The notes beneath the pieces were generated by a model, which was not told where the DNA came from, did no database searches, and was given only the letters and a program-made list of their open reading frames with translations. Made by a program: the position numbers and the translations under genes. From assembly GCA_027858355.1 (NCBI GenBank), contig JAQICW010000018.1, positions 1 through 16,072 on the forward strand: a stretch of DNA of 16,072 nucleotides. Reading direction: 5' to 3'. Positions 7,385 to 14,467 of this stretch are shown piece by piece (the stretch's first letter is position 1; every line of letters starts with the position of its first letter). Source of the DNA: Desulfobacula sp. GTDB taxonomy: Bacteria; Desulfobacterota; Desulfobacteria; Desulfobacterales; Desulfobacteraceae.

Positions 7385-8638
7385 ATGAGCAAAAAAACCA
7401 ATTATCATTTTGAAACCAGAGCAATCCATGAAGGATTAAAAGATGCTGCCTGGCAGGGTGCAACCCTGCCGCCCATTTTCCAGAGCGCAGCCCACTTTCA
7501 TGAGAGTGCTGACAGCCTGAGCAAAACATTTGCCGGTAAAACTTCCGACCATATTTACATGCGGCTGAGCAATCCGACAAGCAGGTTTCTTGAACAAAAG
7601 CTGGCCTCCCTGGAATCAGGCGCTGCCGCAGTTGTAACGGGCTCTGGTATGGCAGCCATTAACAATGCCTGCATGACGCTGCTTCGTGCGGGAGATGAAT
7701 TTATAGCCAGCAAATCGCTGTTCATGTCAACATATACGCTTTTTACAAATATCTTCAAAAAATACGGGATCAACGTAAAACTTGTTGATCCGTTAAACCT
7801 TGACGATATTGAACAGGCCATCACCCAAAAGACACGATTTGTTTATGTGGAAACCATCACCAACCCGGGCATGGAAATTGCCGACATCAAAAGCATTGCG
7901 CAGATTGCCCACGCAAACGGCATCCCGCTTATGATTGATAATACTCTGGCTTCCCCCTGGCTTTGCAGGCCCATTGAACTTGGAGCAGATATTGTATTGC
8001 ATTCAACGACCAAGTATCTGTCCGGCCATGGCGGTGCCCTGGGAGGTGTGGTGGTGGATGCCGGGAACTTTGACTGGGCCAGTGAAAAATTTTTCGATTT
8101 TGCCCCTTTTGTTGAGCAAAAGGGAAACCTTGCCTTTCTGCACAGGCTGTTCAAAGAATACCATATTAATTTTGGCACCACTCCTGCGCCGTTTCATTCT
8201 TATCTCACGGCCATTGGATTGAACACTTTAGGCCTTCGCATGGAACGCCATATGGACAATGCAATAAAGGTTGCCAAATTTCTAAAAGAACAGCCAAAAG
8301 TTGAATGGGTCAATTTTCCAGGATTTGAAGATCATAAGTGCCACAAGATTGCCAGAACCCAATTTAATAATAAAGGTTTTGGTGCCATGCTGACTTTCGG
8401 CCTAAAGGATCAGGAAGCCTGCTTCAGGCTTATTGATCATCTTGAGATGATTTTAAACATAGCCAATCTCGGGGACTGTAAAACTTTAATTATTCACCCC
8501 TACTCATCCCAGTACATATCTTTTCCTGAAGATCTAAAAAACAAACTTGCCGATCCCCAATTGCTGAGATTTTCCCTTGGAGTCGAGCATGTTGAGGACA
8601 TTTGCAATGATCTTGCTTTGGCCCTGGAAGCTGTATAG
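7385..8638 (+). CDS. metY: O-acetylhomoserine sulfhydrylase (MetY-type PLP enzyme)
   Basis: This 417-residue protein belongs to the Cys/Met metabolism PLP family. It should combine O-acetylhomoserine with sulfide to give homocysteine in the cytoplasm. Visible landmarks are FETRAIHEG (9-17), YMRLSNPT (58-65, Tyr and Arg that hold PLP phosphate from the partner subunit), TGSGMAAI (85-92), DNTLASPWLCRP (185-196) and STTKYLSGHGG with the PLP Lys210. The partner gene metX immediately downstream supports the acetylhomoserine route. One oddity is that the C-terminal HPASTTH motif usual in this family reads HPYSSQY (371-377). I chose the ATG at 7385, preceded by AAGAGGA, over an in-frame ATG at 7361 that has no ribosome site and lies about 12 nt from the predicted transcription start. 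A close alternative is a cystathionine gamma-synthase/lyase relative. Confidence 0.87.
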   Translation: MSKKTNYHFETRAIHEGLKDAAWQGATLPPIFQSAAHFHESADSLSKTFAGKTSDHIYMRLSNPTSRFLEQKLASLESGAAAVVTGSGMAAINNACMTLLRAGDEFIASKSLFMSTYTLFTNIFKKYGINVKLVDPLNLDDIEQAITQKTRFVYVETITNPGMEIADIKSIAQIAHANGIPLMIDNTLASPWLCRPIELGADIVLHSTTKYLSGHGGALGGVVVDAGNFDWASEKFFDFAPFVEQKGNLAFLHRLFKEYHINFGTTPAPFHSYLTAIGLNTLGLRMERHMDNAIKVAKFLKEQPKVEWVNFPGFEDHKCHKIARTQFNNKGFGAMLTFGLKDQEACFRLIDHLEMILNIANLGDCKTLIIHPYSSQYISFPEDLKNKLADPQLLRFSLGVEHVEDICNDLALALEAV

Positions 8639-8653
8639 GAACTGGTTTAAAGA

Positions 8654-9820
8654 ATGAGCGAGTATATTGACCAAAACCCGACCGGTGCCAGTATTGGCAT
8701 TGTTGAAAAGCAATTTTTTACCTTTGCCAAACCTCCTGAACGGCTGAAACTTGAAGGTAAGGCCAGCATAGGCCCTGTGACCATTGCCTATGAAACCTGC
8801 GGGACCTTGAACCCGGAAAAAAGCAATGTTATCCTTGTACTCCATGCCCTTTCAGGAGATTCGCACGTGGCCGGGTATTATGACCCCAAAGATACCAAAC
8901 CAGGCTGGTGGGATATCATGGTGGGTCCGGGAAAAGGAATAGACACGGACAAATATTTTGTGATCTGCTCCAATATTATCGGTTCCTGTGCCGGATCTAC
9001 AGGCCCTTCATCCATAGACCCTGAAACAGACAAAGAATATGGAACCCTTTTTCCCCATATAACCATTGGCGATATGGTTGAAGCCCAAAAGGCCTTGATC
9101 GATCACCTTAAAATCAAATCTATTTTATCGCTGATCGGCGGATCAATCGGCGGCATGCAGGTGCTTGAATGGTGCGTTCGGTATCCAAATATGGTTACAT
9201 CAGCCATTCCCCTTGCAACAACCACCCGGCATTCGGCTTTGGCTATTGCCTTTAATGAAGTTGCAAGACAGGCCATTATGGCTGATCCCAATTGGAATGA
9301 AGGACATTATTATTCAGGTAAAAAGCCGGACATGGGTCTTGCCATTGCCCGGATGATCGGGCATATCACATATCTTTCCGATGAGTCCATGCGTCTGAAA
9401 TTTGGCCGGAAGCTTCAAAACAGGTCTGCCTTAAGTTTTGAATTCGGTGCCGAATTCCAGGTGGAAAGCTATCTTCAACACCAGGGCAACAAATTTATCG
9501 AACGTTTTGATGCCAATTCCTTTTTATATATCACCAAGGCATCAGACTATTTTGACCTGGCAGCACAATATGGCTCAGGCTCACTTGTAAAGGCCTTTTC
9601 AAAATGCAAATCAAAATTTCTTGTGGTATCTTACACCTCAGACTGGCTTTATCCTACTTACCAGTCAAAAGAGATGGTCAAAGCCATGAAAAAAAACGAC
9701 CTGGATGTCAGCTTTTGTGAAATCGAAGCCCAGTGGGGACACGATGCCTTTTTGCTTCCCAATGACAGGCTTGACAATCTGATCACCGGATTTTTAAGGA
9801 GTGTGTCCCTTGATACCTGA
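8654..9820 (+). CDS. metX: Homoserine O-acetyltransferase
   Basis: This 388-residue alpha/beta hydrolase-fold enzyme has the normal MetX length. It acetylates homoserine with acetyl-CoA, supplying MetY. The catalytic triad is visible: Ser164 in [12 protein letters not shown], Asp330 in YTSDWLYP and His363 in WGHDAFLLP. Other signatures are LHALSGDSH (63-71), [11 protein letters not shown] (110-120) and [18 protein letters not shown] (285-302). The gene begins 15 nt after metY with only a weak ribosome site, so coupling to metY translation is likely. Some MetX-family members use succinyl-CoA, so acetyl specificity is inferred from the family and the MetY partner. It overlaps the start of metW. 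Confidence 0.94.
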   Translation: MSEYIDQNPTGASIGIVEKQFFTFAKPPERLKLEGKASIGPVTIAYETCGTLNPEKSNVILVLHALSGDSHVAGYYDPKDTKPGWWDIMVGPGKGIDTDKYFVICSNIIGSCAGSTGPSSIDPETDKEYGTLFPHITIGDMVEAQKALIDHLKIKSILSLIGGSIGGMQVLEWCVRYPNMVTSAIPLATTTRHSALAIAFNEVARQAIMADPNWNEGHYYSGKKPDMGLAIARMIGHITYLSDESMRLKFGRKLQNRSALSFEFGAEFQVESYLQHQGNKFIERFDANSFLYITKASDYFDLAAQYGSGSLVKAFSKCKSKFLVVSYTSDWLYPTYQSKEMVKAMKKNDLDVSFCEIEAQWGHDAFLLPNDRLDNLITGFLRSVSLDT

Positions 9821-10424
9821 TCCTTTAAGATATGATTTAAAAATTATTGCTTCGTGGATCGAGCCTGAAACAAAAGTGCTGGGCTTAGGGTGTGGAGAAG
9901 GAGATCTTCTTTACTGGCTTAAAAAAGAAAAAAACGTCAGGGAAACAGGCATTGAAATTGAAGAGTCAAAGGTTGTAAAATGCATTGAAAAGGGAATCTC
10001 GGTTTTGCAGGGGGATATTAATAAAGAAATGGAAGATTACCCGGACAATGCCTTTGACTATGCCATTTGTTCCCAGACCCTCCAGCAGGCCTATGAACCG
10101 TCTAATCTGATGCATTCCATGATGCGGATAGCAAAAATGGGAGTGGTCAGCTTCCCGAACTTCGGTCATATTAATGTCCGCATGCATCTGGCATTTACCG
10201 GTCGTGCCCCTGTAACCCGGGAGCTTCCCTATTCATGGCATGACACCCCCAATATCAGGGTTCTAAGTCTTAACGATTTTCAAAAATTCTCTGATCAGGT
10301 GGGCTTTAAAATTCTGAAGAAAGCGGCTATTAATACAAACAACACACAACGCCATGGCAAAATGGTCACTTTCCTACCCAACCTGTTTGCCACCTATGGC
10401 ATTTTTTTAATAGGCAAGGAGTAG
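9810..10424 (+). CDS. metW: Methionine biosynthesis protein MetW (methyltransferase-fold)
   Basis: This 204-residue protein has a Rossmann methyltransferase fold and is homologous to MetW, the usual partner of MetX in proteobacteria. MetW is required for, or activates, homoserine acetylation. It starts [18 protein letters not shown] and has the SAM-type loop [12 protein letters not shown] (23-34), then a segment with [12 protein letters not shown] and the typical MetW stretch [13 protein letters not shown]. In most MetW proteins the loop reads VLDLGCGDG; the first Asp is Gly here. I placed the start at TTG 9810 because AAGGAG (9796-9801) lies 8 nt before it. A GTG in frame at 9801 overlaps that ribosome site. 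The reading frame overlaps the end of metX by 11 nt, which points to translational coupling. Confidence 0.9.
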   Translation: MIPDPLRYDLKIIASWIEPETKVLGLGCGEGDLLYWLKKEKNVRETGIEIEESKVVKCIEKGISVLQGDINKEMEDYPDNAFDYAICSQTLQQAYEPSNLMHSMMRIAKMGVVSFPNFGHINVRMHLAFTGRAPVTRELPYSWHDTPNIRVLSLNDFQKFSDQVGFKILKKAAINTNNTQRHGKMVTFLPNLFATYGIFLIGKE

Positions 10425-10426
10425 AC

Positions 10427-11473
10427 ATGGAAAACACGATGACTGACAAAGACATGATTGATAAAATCATTAAAATCAAACAGAAACTTGGAAACAAGCT
10501 TGTTATCTTAACCCATCATTATCAACGAAAAGAGATCATTGATATAGGAGACCACAAGGGAGACTCTTTTGGCCTTTCTCAAAAAGCGGCCCAGGATGAG
10601 AATGCAAAATATATCGTTTTTTGCGGAGTTCATTTTATGGCAGAAAGTGCTGCCATTCTTGCCAAAGATCACCAGACGGTACAGATCCCGGATATGAATG
10701 CCGGCTGCTGGATGGCGGATATGGCAGATTCATACCTGGTTGAAAAGGCCTGGAATGATGTCACTGCCATTGTTGGCGAAAATAGTGTAACCCCTTTGGT
10801 TTACATGAACTCTGATGCTTTTATTAAAGCCCATTGCGGAAAAAACAATGGGGCTGTGTGTACCTCATCCAACGCTTCCAAAGCGTTTGAATGGGCATTT
10901 AAGCAAAGAGAAAAAATCTTTTTCTTCCCGGATGAACATCTGGGCAGAAATACAGGAAACTATCTTGGCATCCCGGCAAAGCAAATGATTGTATGGGACC
11001 CTGAAAAACCATTGGGTGGAAATAGCGAACAAGATATTAAAAAGGCAAAAGTCTTTTTATGGAAAGGGTATTGCCTGGTTCATACACGGTTTACCACTGA
11101 TGACATGAAAGCCATGAGAAAAAGCTTTCCCGACGCAAAAATTGTTGTACACCCGGAATGCACCCAGGAAGTTGTCAATGCTTCAGATGCCGTTGGCTCC
11201 ACCAGTTTTATCGTCAAATATGTGGCCCAGGCACCAAAAGGCGCAACAATTATCATTGGCACAGAAATCAACCTGATCAAACGGCTTGCCATGGAATATT
11301 CAGACAAAAACATACTCCCGTTAAAGGATTCACTCTGTCCCAATATGTATAAAATCAATTTAAAAAATCTTTTAACCTGTCTTGAAAACATTGGGAAAAC
11401 AAACATTGTCACGGTTGATGAAACCATCAAAAAAGATGCCTTTATTGCTCTTGAAAATATGTTGAATTTGTAA
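10427..11473 (+). CDS. nadA: Quinolinate synthase (4Fe-4S enzyme, NAD biosynthesis)
   Basis: This 348-residue protein is the long form of NadA, which condenses iminoaspartate with dihydroxyacetone phosphate to quinolinate. The three cluster cysteines are expected at Cys94 (NAGCWMADM), Cys216 (KGYCLVHT) and Cys304 (SLCPNM). Other landmarks are ILTHHYQ (27-33), GDSFGLS (45-51), FCGVHFMAESA (65-75), VCTSSNA (144-150), FFPDEHLGRN (166-175) and VHPECTQEVV (241-250). It starts 2 nt after metW, with AAGGAG in the metW tail. Neither nadB nor nadC is visible in the window. Placement as the last gene of a methionine operon is unusual and has no obvious pathway reason beyond shared demand. Confidence 0.95.
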   Translation: MENTMTDKDMIDKIIKIKQKLGNKLVILTHHYQRKEIIDIGDHKGDSFGLSQKAAQDENAKYIVFCGVHFMAESAAILAKDHQTVQIPDMNAGCWMADMADSYLVEKAWNDVTAIVGENSVTPLVYMNSDAFIKAHCGKNNGAVCTSSNASKAFEWAFKQREKIFFFPDEHLGRNTGNYLGIPAKQMIVWDPEKPLGGNSEQDIKKAKVFLWKGYCLVHTRFTTDDMKAMRKSFPDAKIVVHPECTQEVVNASDAVGSTSFIVKYVAQAPKGATIIIGTEINLIKRLAMEYSDKNILPLKDSLCPNMYKINLKNLLTCLENIGKTNIVTVDETIKKDAFIALENMLNL

Positions 11474-11495
11474 ACATAACAGCTATTACACCAAA

Positions 11496-11519
11496 CAGAT
11501 CTTATTTGTCTGAATTTTT
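11496..11519 (+). terminator. Weak candidate terminator after nadA
   Basis: A short stem CAGAT/GTCTG (11496-11500/11508-11512, including one G-U pair) is followed by AA and T5. It lies in the 55-nt space between the convergent nadA and cupin genes, where a terminator is expected. The stem is weak, so confidence is low. Confidence 0.35.
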
Positions 11520-11528
11520 AACCCTAAT

Positions 11529-12032
11529 TTATATCTTTTTTAGCAGTTCTGCCGGCCACTTGTCCTTAACGCCCTCTTCTCCTTTATAATAGGATACCTT
11601 TGATCCTTGTTCAAATATATCAAAGGCGGGTAAAATGTTTATTTTTCCGGAATCAGGATATTCACATACATCAATATTGGCCTTGGTGCGAAGATCTAAA
11701 TAAATGAATTGATTATCGCTATGATTGTAAAGTTGATGGGCACCGGCAGGCCCCTCCTCAAAAAAGATGATATCCCCTTTTGATATTGTCTGATATCCGT
11801 CTTTTGACCGCAAGGTGGCTTCTCCTTCTATAATGACAAACAGCTCTTCAGCGTTCCGATGAAGATGGTATGGATATGAAAACTTGCCTGGAAATAACGA
11901 CTTTATATCAAAATGCAAATATTTTGATTTGGATATCTCTTCTAATGGCAGGCTCGCCTTCCAGGAAAAATCAGGGATTAGACTTTTGTTTTCCCTTAGT
12001 TCTATTTCGGAAAGTCTGTGTATCAAAGGCAT
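11529..12032 (-). CDS. Small cupin-domain protein
   Basis: This 167-residue protein carries one cupin barrel. Motif 1 is seen as PYHLHRNAEELFVIIEGEA (54-72), with His56, His58 and Glu62 or Glu63 as likely metal ligands. Motif 2 is GDIIFFEEGPAGAHQLYNH (86-104), with His99 completing the site. Proteins like this are often annotated only as cupin domain proteins, and the ligand cannot be read from the sequence. The ATG lies 8 nt downstream of a perfect AGGAGG (12046-12041). It is probably the last gene of a minus-strand group with the DUF3795 and SHMT-like genes, although the 92-nt gap upstream leaves room for its own promoter. Confidence 0.85.
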   Translation of the reverse strand: MPLIHRLSEIELRENKSLIPDFSWKASLPLEEISKSKYLHFDIKSLFPGKFSYPYHLHRNAEELFVIIEGEATLRSKDGYQTISKGDIIFFEEGPAGAHQLYNHSDNQFIYLDLRTKANIDVCEYPDSGKINILPAFDIFEQGSKVSYYKGEEGVKDKWPAELLKKI

Positions 12033-12124
12033 TTATTCATCCTCCTGTTAACCATAAATTTTAGTGTTTCTTTGTGTTTAACGATAATCCGGCCTGACTA
12101 TTATGACGATCTTAGCAAATAAAA

Positions 12125-12619
12125 CTAGTCCAGATCCAGCTTTGCTTTACACTGATTACATTTTACAACACCCCTGAAAACCTTGTTGCCGCATTCAGGG
12201 CAGAAATAGCGGGCCTCTTCATCGATAATCCATTTTTCAGTGCCAAATTTTCGTCTATATGGAACCGCTCGCAGAATCACTTTTTTCCCGATCGTCATGG
12301 GAAAATTTTCAATATATGAACAGGGAAATTCATCGCATTCATGGCATCCTGCATATCCTTTCTTTTTCGTGCAGTCCCTGATCTCACACTGGTTGCAATG
12401 CATAAACAGATCATCAGATAAGCAGCCGCGGCATCGAATATCTTCTGCTGATAGATTTTCGCTATTGGGAAGCGTGCCCTTGCCAAAAACTTCTCCTGAA
12501 TACAGCCCTGCTAATCTTTCCTTAAATTTTTTATTATTATCACGATGTGCCATATAAATTGCACAGACTCCGCAGTAAAGTCCGCAAGGTGAAATAAAAT
12601 CCGTATTTATTTTCATCAT
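12125..12619 (-). CDS. DUF3795 cysteine-rich protein with C-terminal zinc ribbon
   Basis: This 164-residue protein has about fifteen cysteines. The N-terminal pattern ISPCGLYCGVCAIY (9-22) and the following CRGC (63-66), CNQC (75-78), C83 and CHECDEFPC (92-100) are typical of DUF3795 proteins, which are common in anaerobes and of unknown function. The C-terminus adds a rubredoxin-like or zinc-ribbon knuckle pair, CPEC (140-143) and CNQC (154-157). The cysteine sets could hold zinc or an iron-sulfur cluster. Two adjacent ATGs compete; the first, at 12619, has AAGGA 5 nt upstream. The gene follows the SHMT-like gene by 32 nt on the same strand, so they are likely co-transcribed. Confidence 0.85.
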   Translation of the reverse strand: MMKINTDFISPCGLYCGVCAIYMAHRDNNKKFKERLAGLYSGEVFGKGTLPNSENLSAEDIRCRGCLSDDLFMHCNQCEIRDCTKKKGYAGCHECDEFPCSYIENFPMTIGKKVILRAVPYRRKFGTEKWIIDEEARYFCPECGNKVFRGVVKCNQCKAKLDLD

Positions 12620-12651
12620 TCTAATCCTTTTTACGTTTTCTATAAGTCACT

Positions 12652-13929
12652 TTAATGTTGAACAATCCCGTTGACAGGAAATTCTCTGCACATCTCTAAT
12701 ATCTGGTCTTTGATCTGATTTATTACCGCAGTTCTTGTCTGGTTCATCAACGCCATATCCATTAACTCAACAATTTTTCGCATCTGAACGTCTCCCATTC
12801 CCCTGGCCGATACTGCAGCACTTCCCAGCCGAATACCACTGGTTTTCCCCGGAGCGTTTTCATCTTTAGGTACCACATTCCGATTCAAAATAATCCCGAT
12901 GGATTCTAAAACGGATTCCGCCGTCCGGCCTGAAATCCCTTTATTTGTCAAATCGATCAACACCTGGTGATTATCGGTTCCGCCGCTGATAACATGATAT
13001 CCTTTCTCCATCAATAGCCGGGCCATAACCCTGGCGTTTTCAAGGGTGTTTTTCTGTGCCCGACCAAATTTGTCTTCCATGGCAAGCTTGAAAATCAAGG
13101 CTTTTGCAGCCATGAGATTGACTGCACTGGTGCCCTGGCATCCCGGGAATACGGCGCTATCTATTTTTTTCCCAAATCTTTTTTTGCAAAGAATCACACC
13201 GCCCCGGCCGCCCATCATGGTTTTATAACAGGTGAATGTGACAAAATCAGAATAAGGCACGGGGCTTGGAATCAAATTTGCAGCCACAAGCCCTGCCAGA
13301 TGGGCCATATCTGACAGGAAAAATGCAGAGACCTCCCTGGCGATGGTGGATATTTTTTCATAATCGATCAGCCTCGGATATGAGCTGGCACCGGCAACAA
13401 TCATTTTGGGCTTAACAGCATGGGCCATCTGCCTGACCTGATCATAGTCAATCCGTTCTGTTTCAGGATCTACCTTATAATGGCTGAAATCAAAACATTT
13501 ACTGGTAATGGAGGCCTTATGTCCATGGGAAAGATGCCCCCCATGGGGAAGGCTCATGGAAAGAATCCCGTCTCCTGTTTTCAGTACGCTGAAATATACG
13601 GCCAGATTGGCGGATGTGCCGCTGTGGGGCTGGACATTGACATGTTCTGCCTTAAAAAGCGACCGGCCTCGTTCAATGGCCAGATTTTCAACCTTGTCCG
13701 CATTGATGCAACCTGCGTGAAACCGGTTCCCGGGATACCCTTCAATGGTTTTTGTATTGAAGACTGAACCCATGACCTCCAGGACTGATTGAGGGGAATG
13801 GTTTTCAGCCGCAATCAGGTTTAATGTGGTTTCAAGCCGATTTTCTTCGTTTTTAACCAGCTCGGCAAGCGTGGGGTCGTCTTTGGCTAAATTAAACATG
13901 CGTTGAGCATACAATATGTTCCGGCTCAT
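12652..13929 (-). CDS. Serine hydroxymethyltransferase-like PLP enzyme (divergent GlyA paralogue)
   Basis: This 425-residue protein spans the full SHMT fold. Conserved pieces are LIAAENHSPQSVLEVMGS (38-55), EGYPGNR (63-69), QPHSGTSAN (100-108), HGGHLSHG (129-136), DMAHLAGL (207-214, cofactor Asp207 and His210), PLP Lys236 and the carboxylate Arg367 in SGIRLGSAAV. Several active-site positions differ from ordinary GlyA. The Tyr two residues before the catalytic Glu is Thr61, the Tyr-Tyr after EGYPGKR is Phe70-His71, and the lysine motif TTTTHKTLRGPRGG reads TFTCYKTMMGGRGG (Cys234 and Tyr235 before the Lys). True SHMT activity is therefore uncertain. A relative acting on another beta-hydroxy or alpha-methyl amino acid is possible. 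No clear ribosome site precedes the ATG at 13929. It heads the minus-strand group with DUF3795 and cupin genes. Confidence 0.85.
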   Translation of the reverse strand: MSRNILYAQRMFNLAKDDPTLAELVKNEENRLETTLNLIAAENHSPQSVLEVMGSVFNTKTIEGYPGNRFHAGCINADKVENLAIERGRSLFKAEHVNVQPHSGTSANLAVYFSVLKTGDGILSMSLPHGGHLSHGHKASITSKCFDFSHYKVDPETERIDYDQVRQMAHAVKPKMIVAGASSYPRLIDYEKISTIAREVSAFFLSDMAHLAGLVAANLIPSPVPYSDFVTFTCYKTMMGGRGGVILCKKRFGKKIDSAVFPGCQGTSAVNLMAAKALIFKLAMEDKFGRAQKNTLENARVMARLLMEKGYHVISGGTDNHQVLIDLTNKGISGRTAESVLESIGIILNRNVVPKDENAPGKTSGIRLGSAAVSARGMGDVQMRKIVELMDMALMNQTRTAVINQIKDQILEMCREFPVNGIVQH

Positions 13930-13969
13930 GACAACTCAAATTTAACCGGAAAAATACATTAAAACCAGA

Positions 13970-13984
13970 ACTATTAATAATAGT
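13970..13984. repeat. 15-nt palindrome in the SHMT-like gene leader (possible operator)
   Basis: ACTATTA and TAATAGT form a perfect 7-bp dyad around one central A. It lies about 40 nt upstream of the SHMT-like start and downstream of the candidate minus-strand TATAAT. Its size and placement fit a repressor site, but an AT-only core can arise by chance. Confidence 0.4.
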
Positions 13985-14043
13985 CCGCACCGCATCAGAA
14001 TGGAATTGCTCGATTTTTTTGTTTAATAAAAACCTGTTTTTTC

Positions 14044-14049
14044 ATTATA
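14044..14049 (-). promoter_or_regulatory. Candidate -10 box for the SHMT-like gene
   Basis: A perfect TATAAT reads on the minus strand, giving a leader of roughly 108 nt before the ATG at 13929. No good -35 is found at 16-18 nt, so an activator or weak promoter would be needed. The box overlaps the left arm of the 14047-14095 inverted repeat. Confidence 0.4.
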
Positions 14050-14095
14050 CTCAATCTCCAATATAGATTCCAGAAGGGTTTGTCCCTTTGAGTAT
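14047..14095. repeat. Inverted repeat that can fold as a three-way junction
   Basis: The outer arms ATACTCAA (14047-14054) and TTGAGTAT (14088-14095) pair perfectly over 8 bp. Between them lie two small hairpins, AATCT/AGATT (14053-14057/14065-14069) and AAGGG/CCCTT (14074-14078/14084-14088), each sharing one or two bases with the outer stem. The element may be an RNA fold or an operator covering the minus-strand -10 box. Confidence 0.45.
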
Positions 14096-14139
14096 TCTTC
14101 CAGCCCATATATTTGAATTTTGAATCTGAAACAAAAAGA

Positions 14140-14169
14140 TTGCTAATACCAAATGTGGTGGTCTATAAT
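14140..14169 (+). promoter_or_regulatory. Candidate promoter of a possible small RNA unit
   Basis: TTGCTA (14140-14145) and a perfect TATAAT (14164-14169) are 18 nt apart. A transcript would begin near 14176. No gene of normal size follows before the terminator-like stem at 14265-14308. Confidence 0.45.
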
Positions 14170-14175
14170 TGTTTT

Positions 14176-14308
14176 AAAAAGCGAGGACTTGTGAAAGAAA
14201 CCATTGGTATTTTTTGTTGTTTGACTACTGACGGATCATACCATCTATAGTAGCAAACAATTCGATTCCAACCTGCCTGACGATTTGTGGTGCATTGGAA
14301 TATTTTTT
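14176..14308 (+). ncRNA. Candidate small structured RNA upstream of the sensor kinase
   Basis: Between the TATAAT box and a terminator-like stem lies about 130 nt with strong folding potential. The main element is a 12-bp stem with one bulged A: TTGTTTG-A-CTACT (14217-14229) against AGTAGCAAACAA (14249-14260). A further arm, TGGTATT (14205-14211), matches AATACCA (14145-14151), which lies in the promoter spacer. The segment also contains a 19-codon frame from GTG 14191 to TAG 14250, with GAGGA just upstream, so a leader peptide is an alternative. It matches no RNA family that I recognise. Promoter, fold and terminator together support a transcript, but none is proven. Confidence 0.35.
14265..14308 (+). 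terminator. Terminator-like stem with T6 tract
   Basis: ATTCCAA (14265-14271) pairs perfectly with TTGGAAT (14295-14301), followed by one A and T6 (14303-14308). The 23-nt loop is long for an intrinsic terminator and the stem is only 7 bp, so strength is uncertain. Position and polarity fit the end of the candidate RNA above. Confidence 0.4.
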
Positions 14309-14400
14309 ACTGTACTTTTGATTTTTTAAGCTTGTCTAAAAAAGAAAATTTTTATTTGGTGTTAGTGGTCATTATCAGCACAGTTCTATTAATAAAAGTT

Positions 14401-14429
14401 TTGATTAATTATATCTTTAACCTTAAAAT
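14401..14429 (+). promoter_or_regulatory. Candidate sigma70 promoter of the sensor kinase gene
   Basis: TTGATT (14401-14406) and TAAAAT (14424-14429) are separated by 17 nt, matching consensus at four and five of six positions. They lie about 39 nt before the kinase ATG. The region is AT-rich, so other boxes such as TATATA near 14434 are possible. Confidence 0.5.
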
Positions 14430-14467
14430 TTGATATATAAGACAAACAAGCTGCAGAGGAGCTTTTT

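Larger units (their letters stand above)
13930..14467. other. AT-rich gene-poor gap between divergent transcription units
   Basis: This 538-nt stretch separates the SHMT-like gene (minus) from the sensor kinase (plus). It contains no ORF of convincing length. It does contain several inverted repeats, a minus-strand TATAAT for the SHMT-like unit, a plus-strand promoter with a structured downstream segment, and a separate plus-strand promoter close to the kinase; these are listed on their own. I see no recognisable riboswitch consensus and no transposase remnant. Confidence 0.7.

Noticed and set aside
13930..14040. Glycine or tetrahydrofolate riboswitch before the SHMT-like gene
   Set aside because: I looked for the conserved cores of both on the minus strand and did not find them.
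14191..14250. Nineteen-residue small protein
   Set aside because: A GAGGA box is present, but the frame starts with GTG, is very short, overlaps the main RNA stem and has no recognisable sequence features. It is kept only as an alternative in the RNA entry.
14140..14340. Insertion-sequence remnant
   Set aside because: Inverted repeats exist, but there is no transposase fragment and no target-site duplication that I can see.
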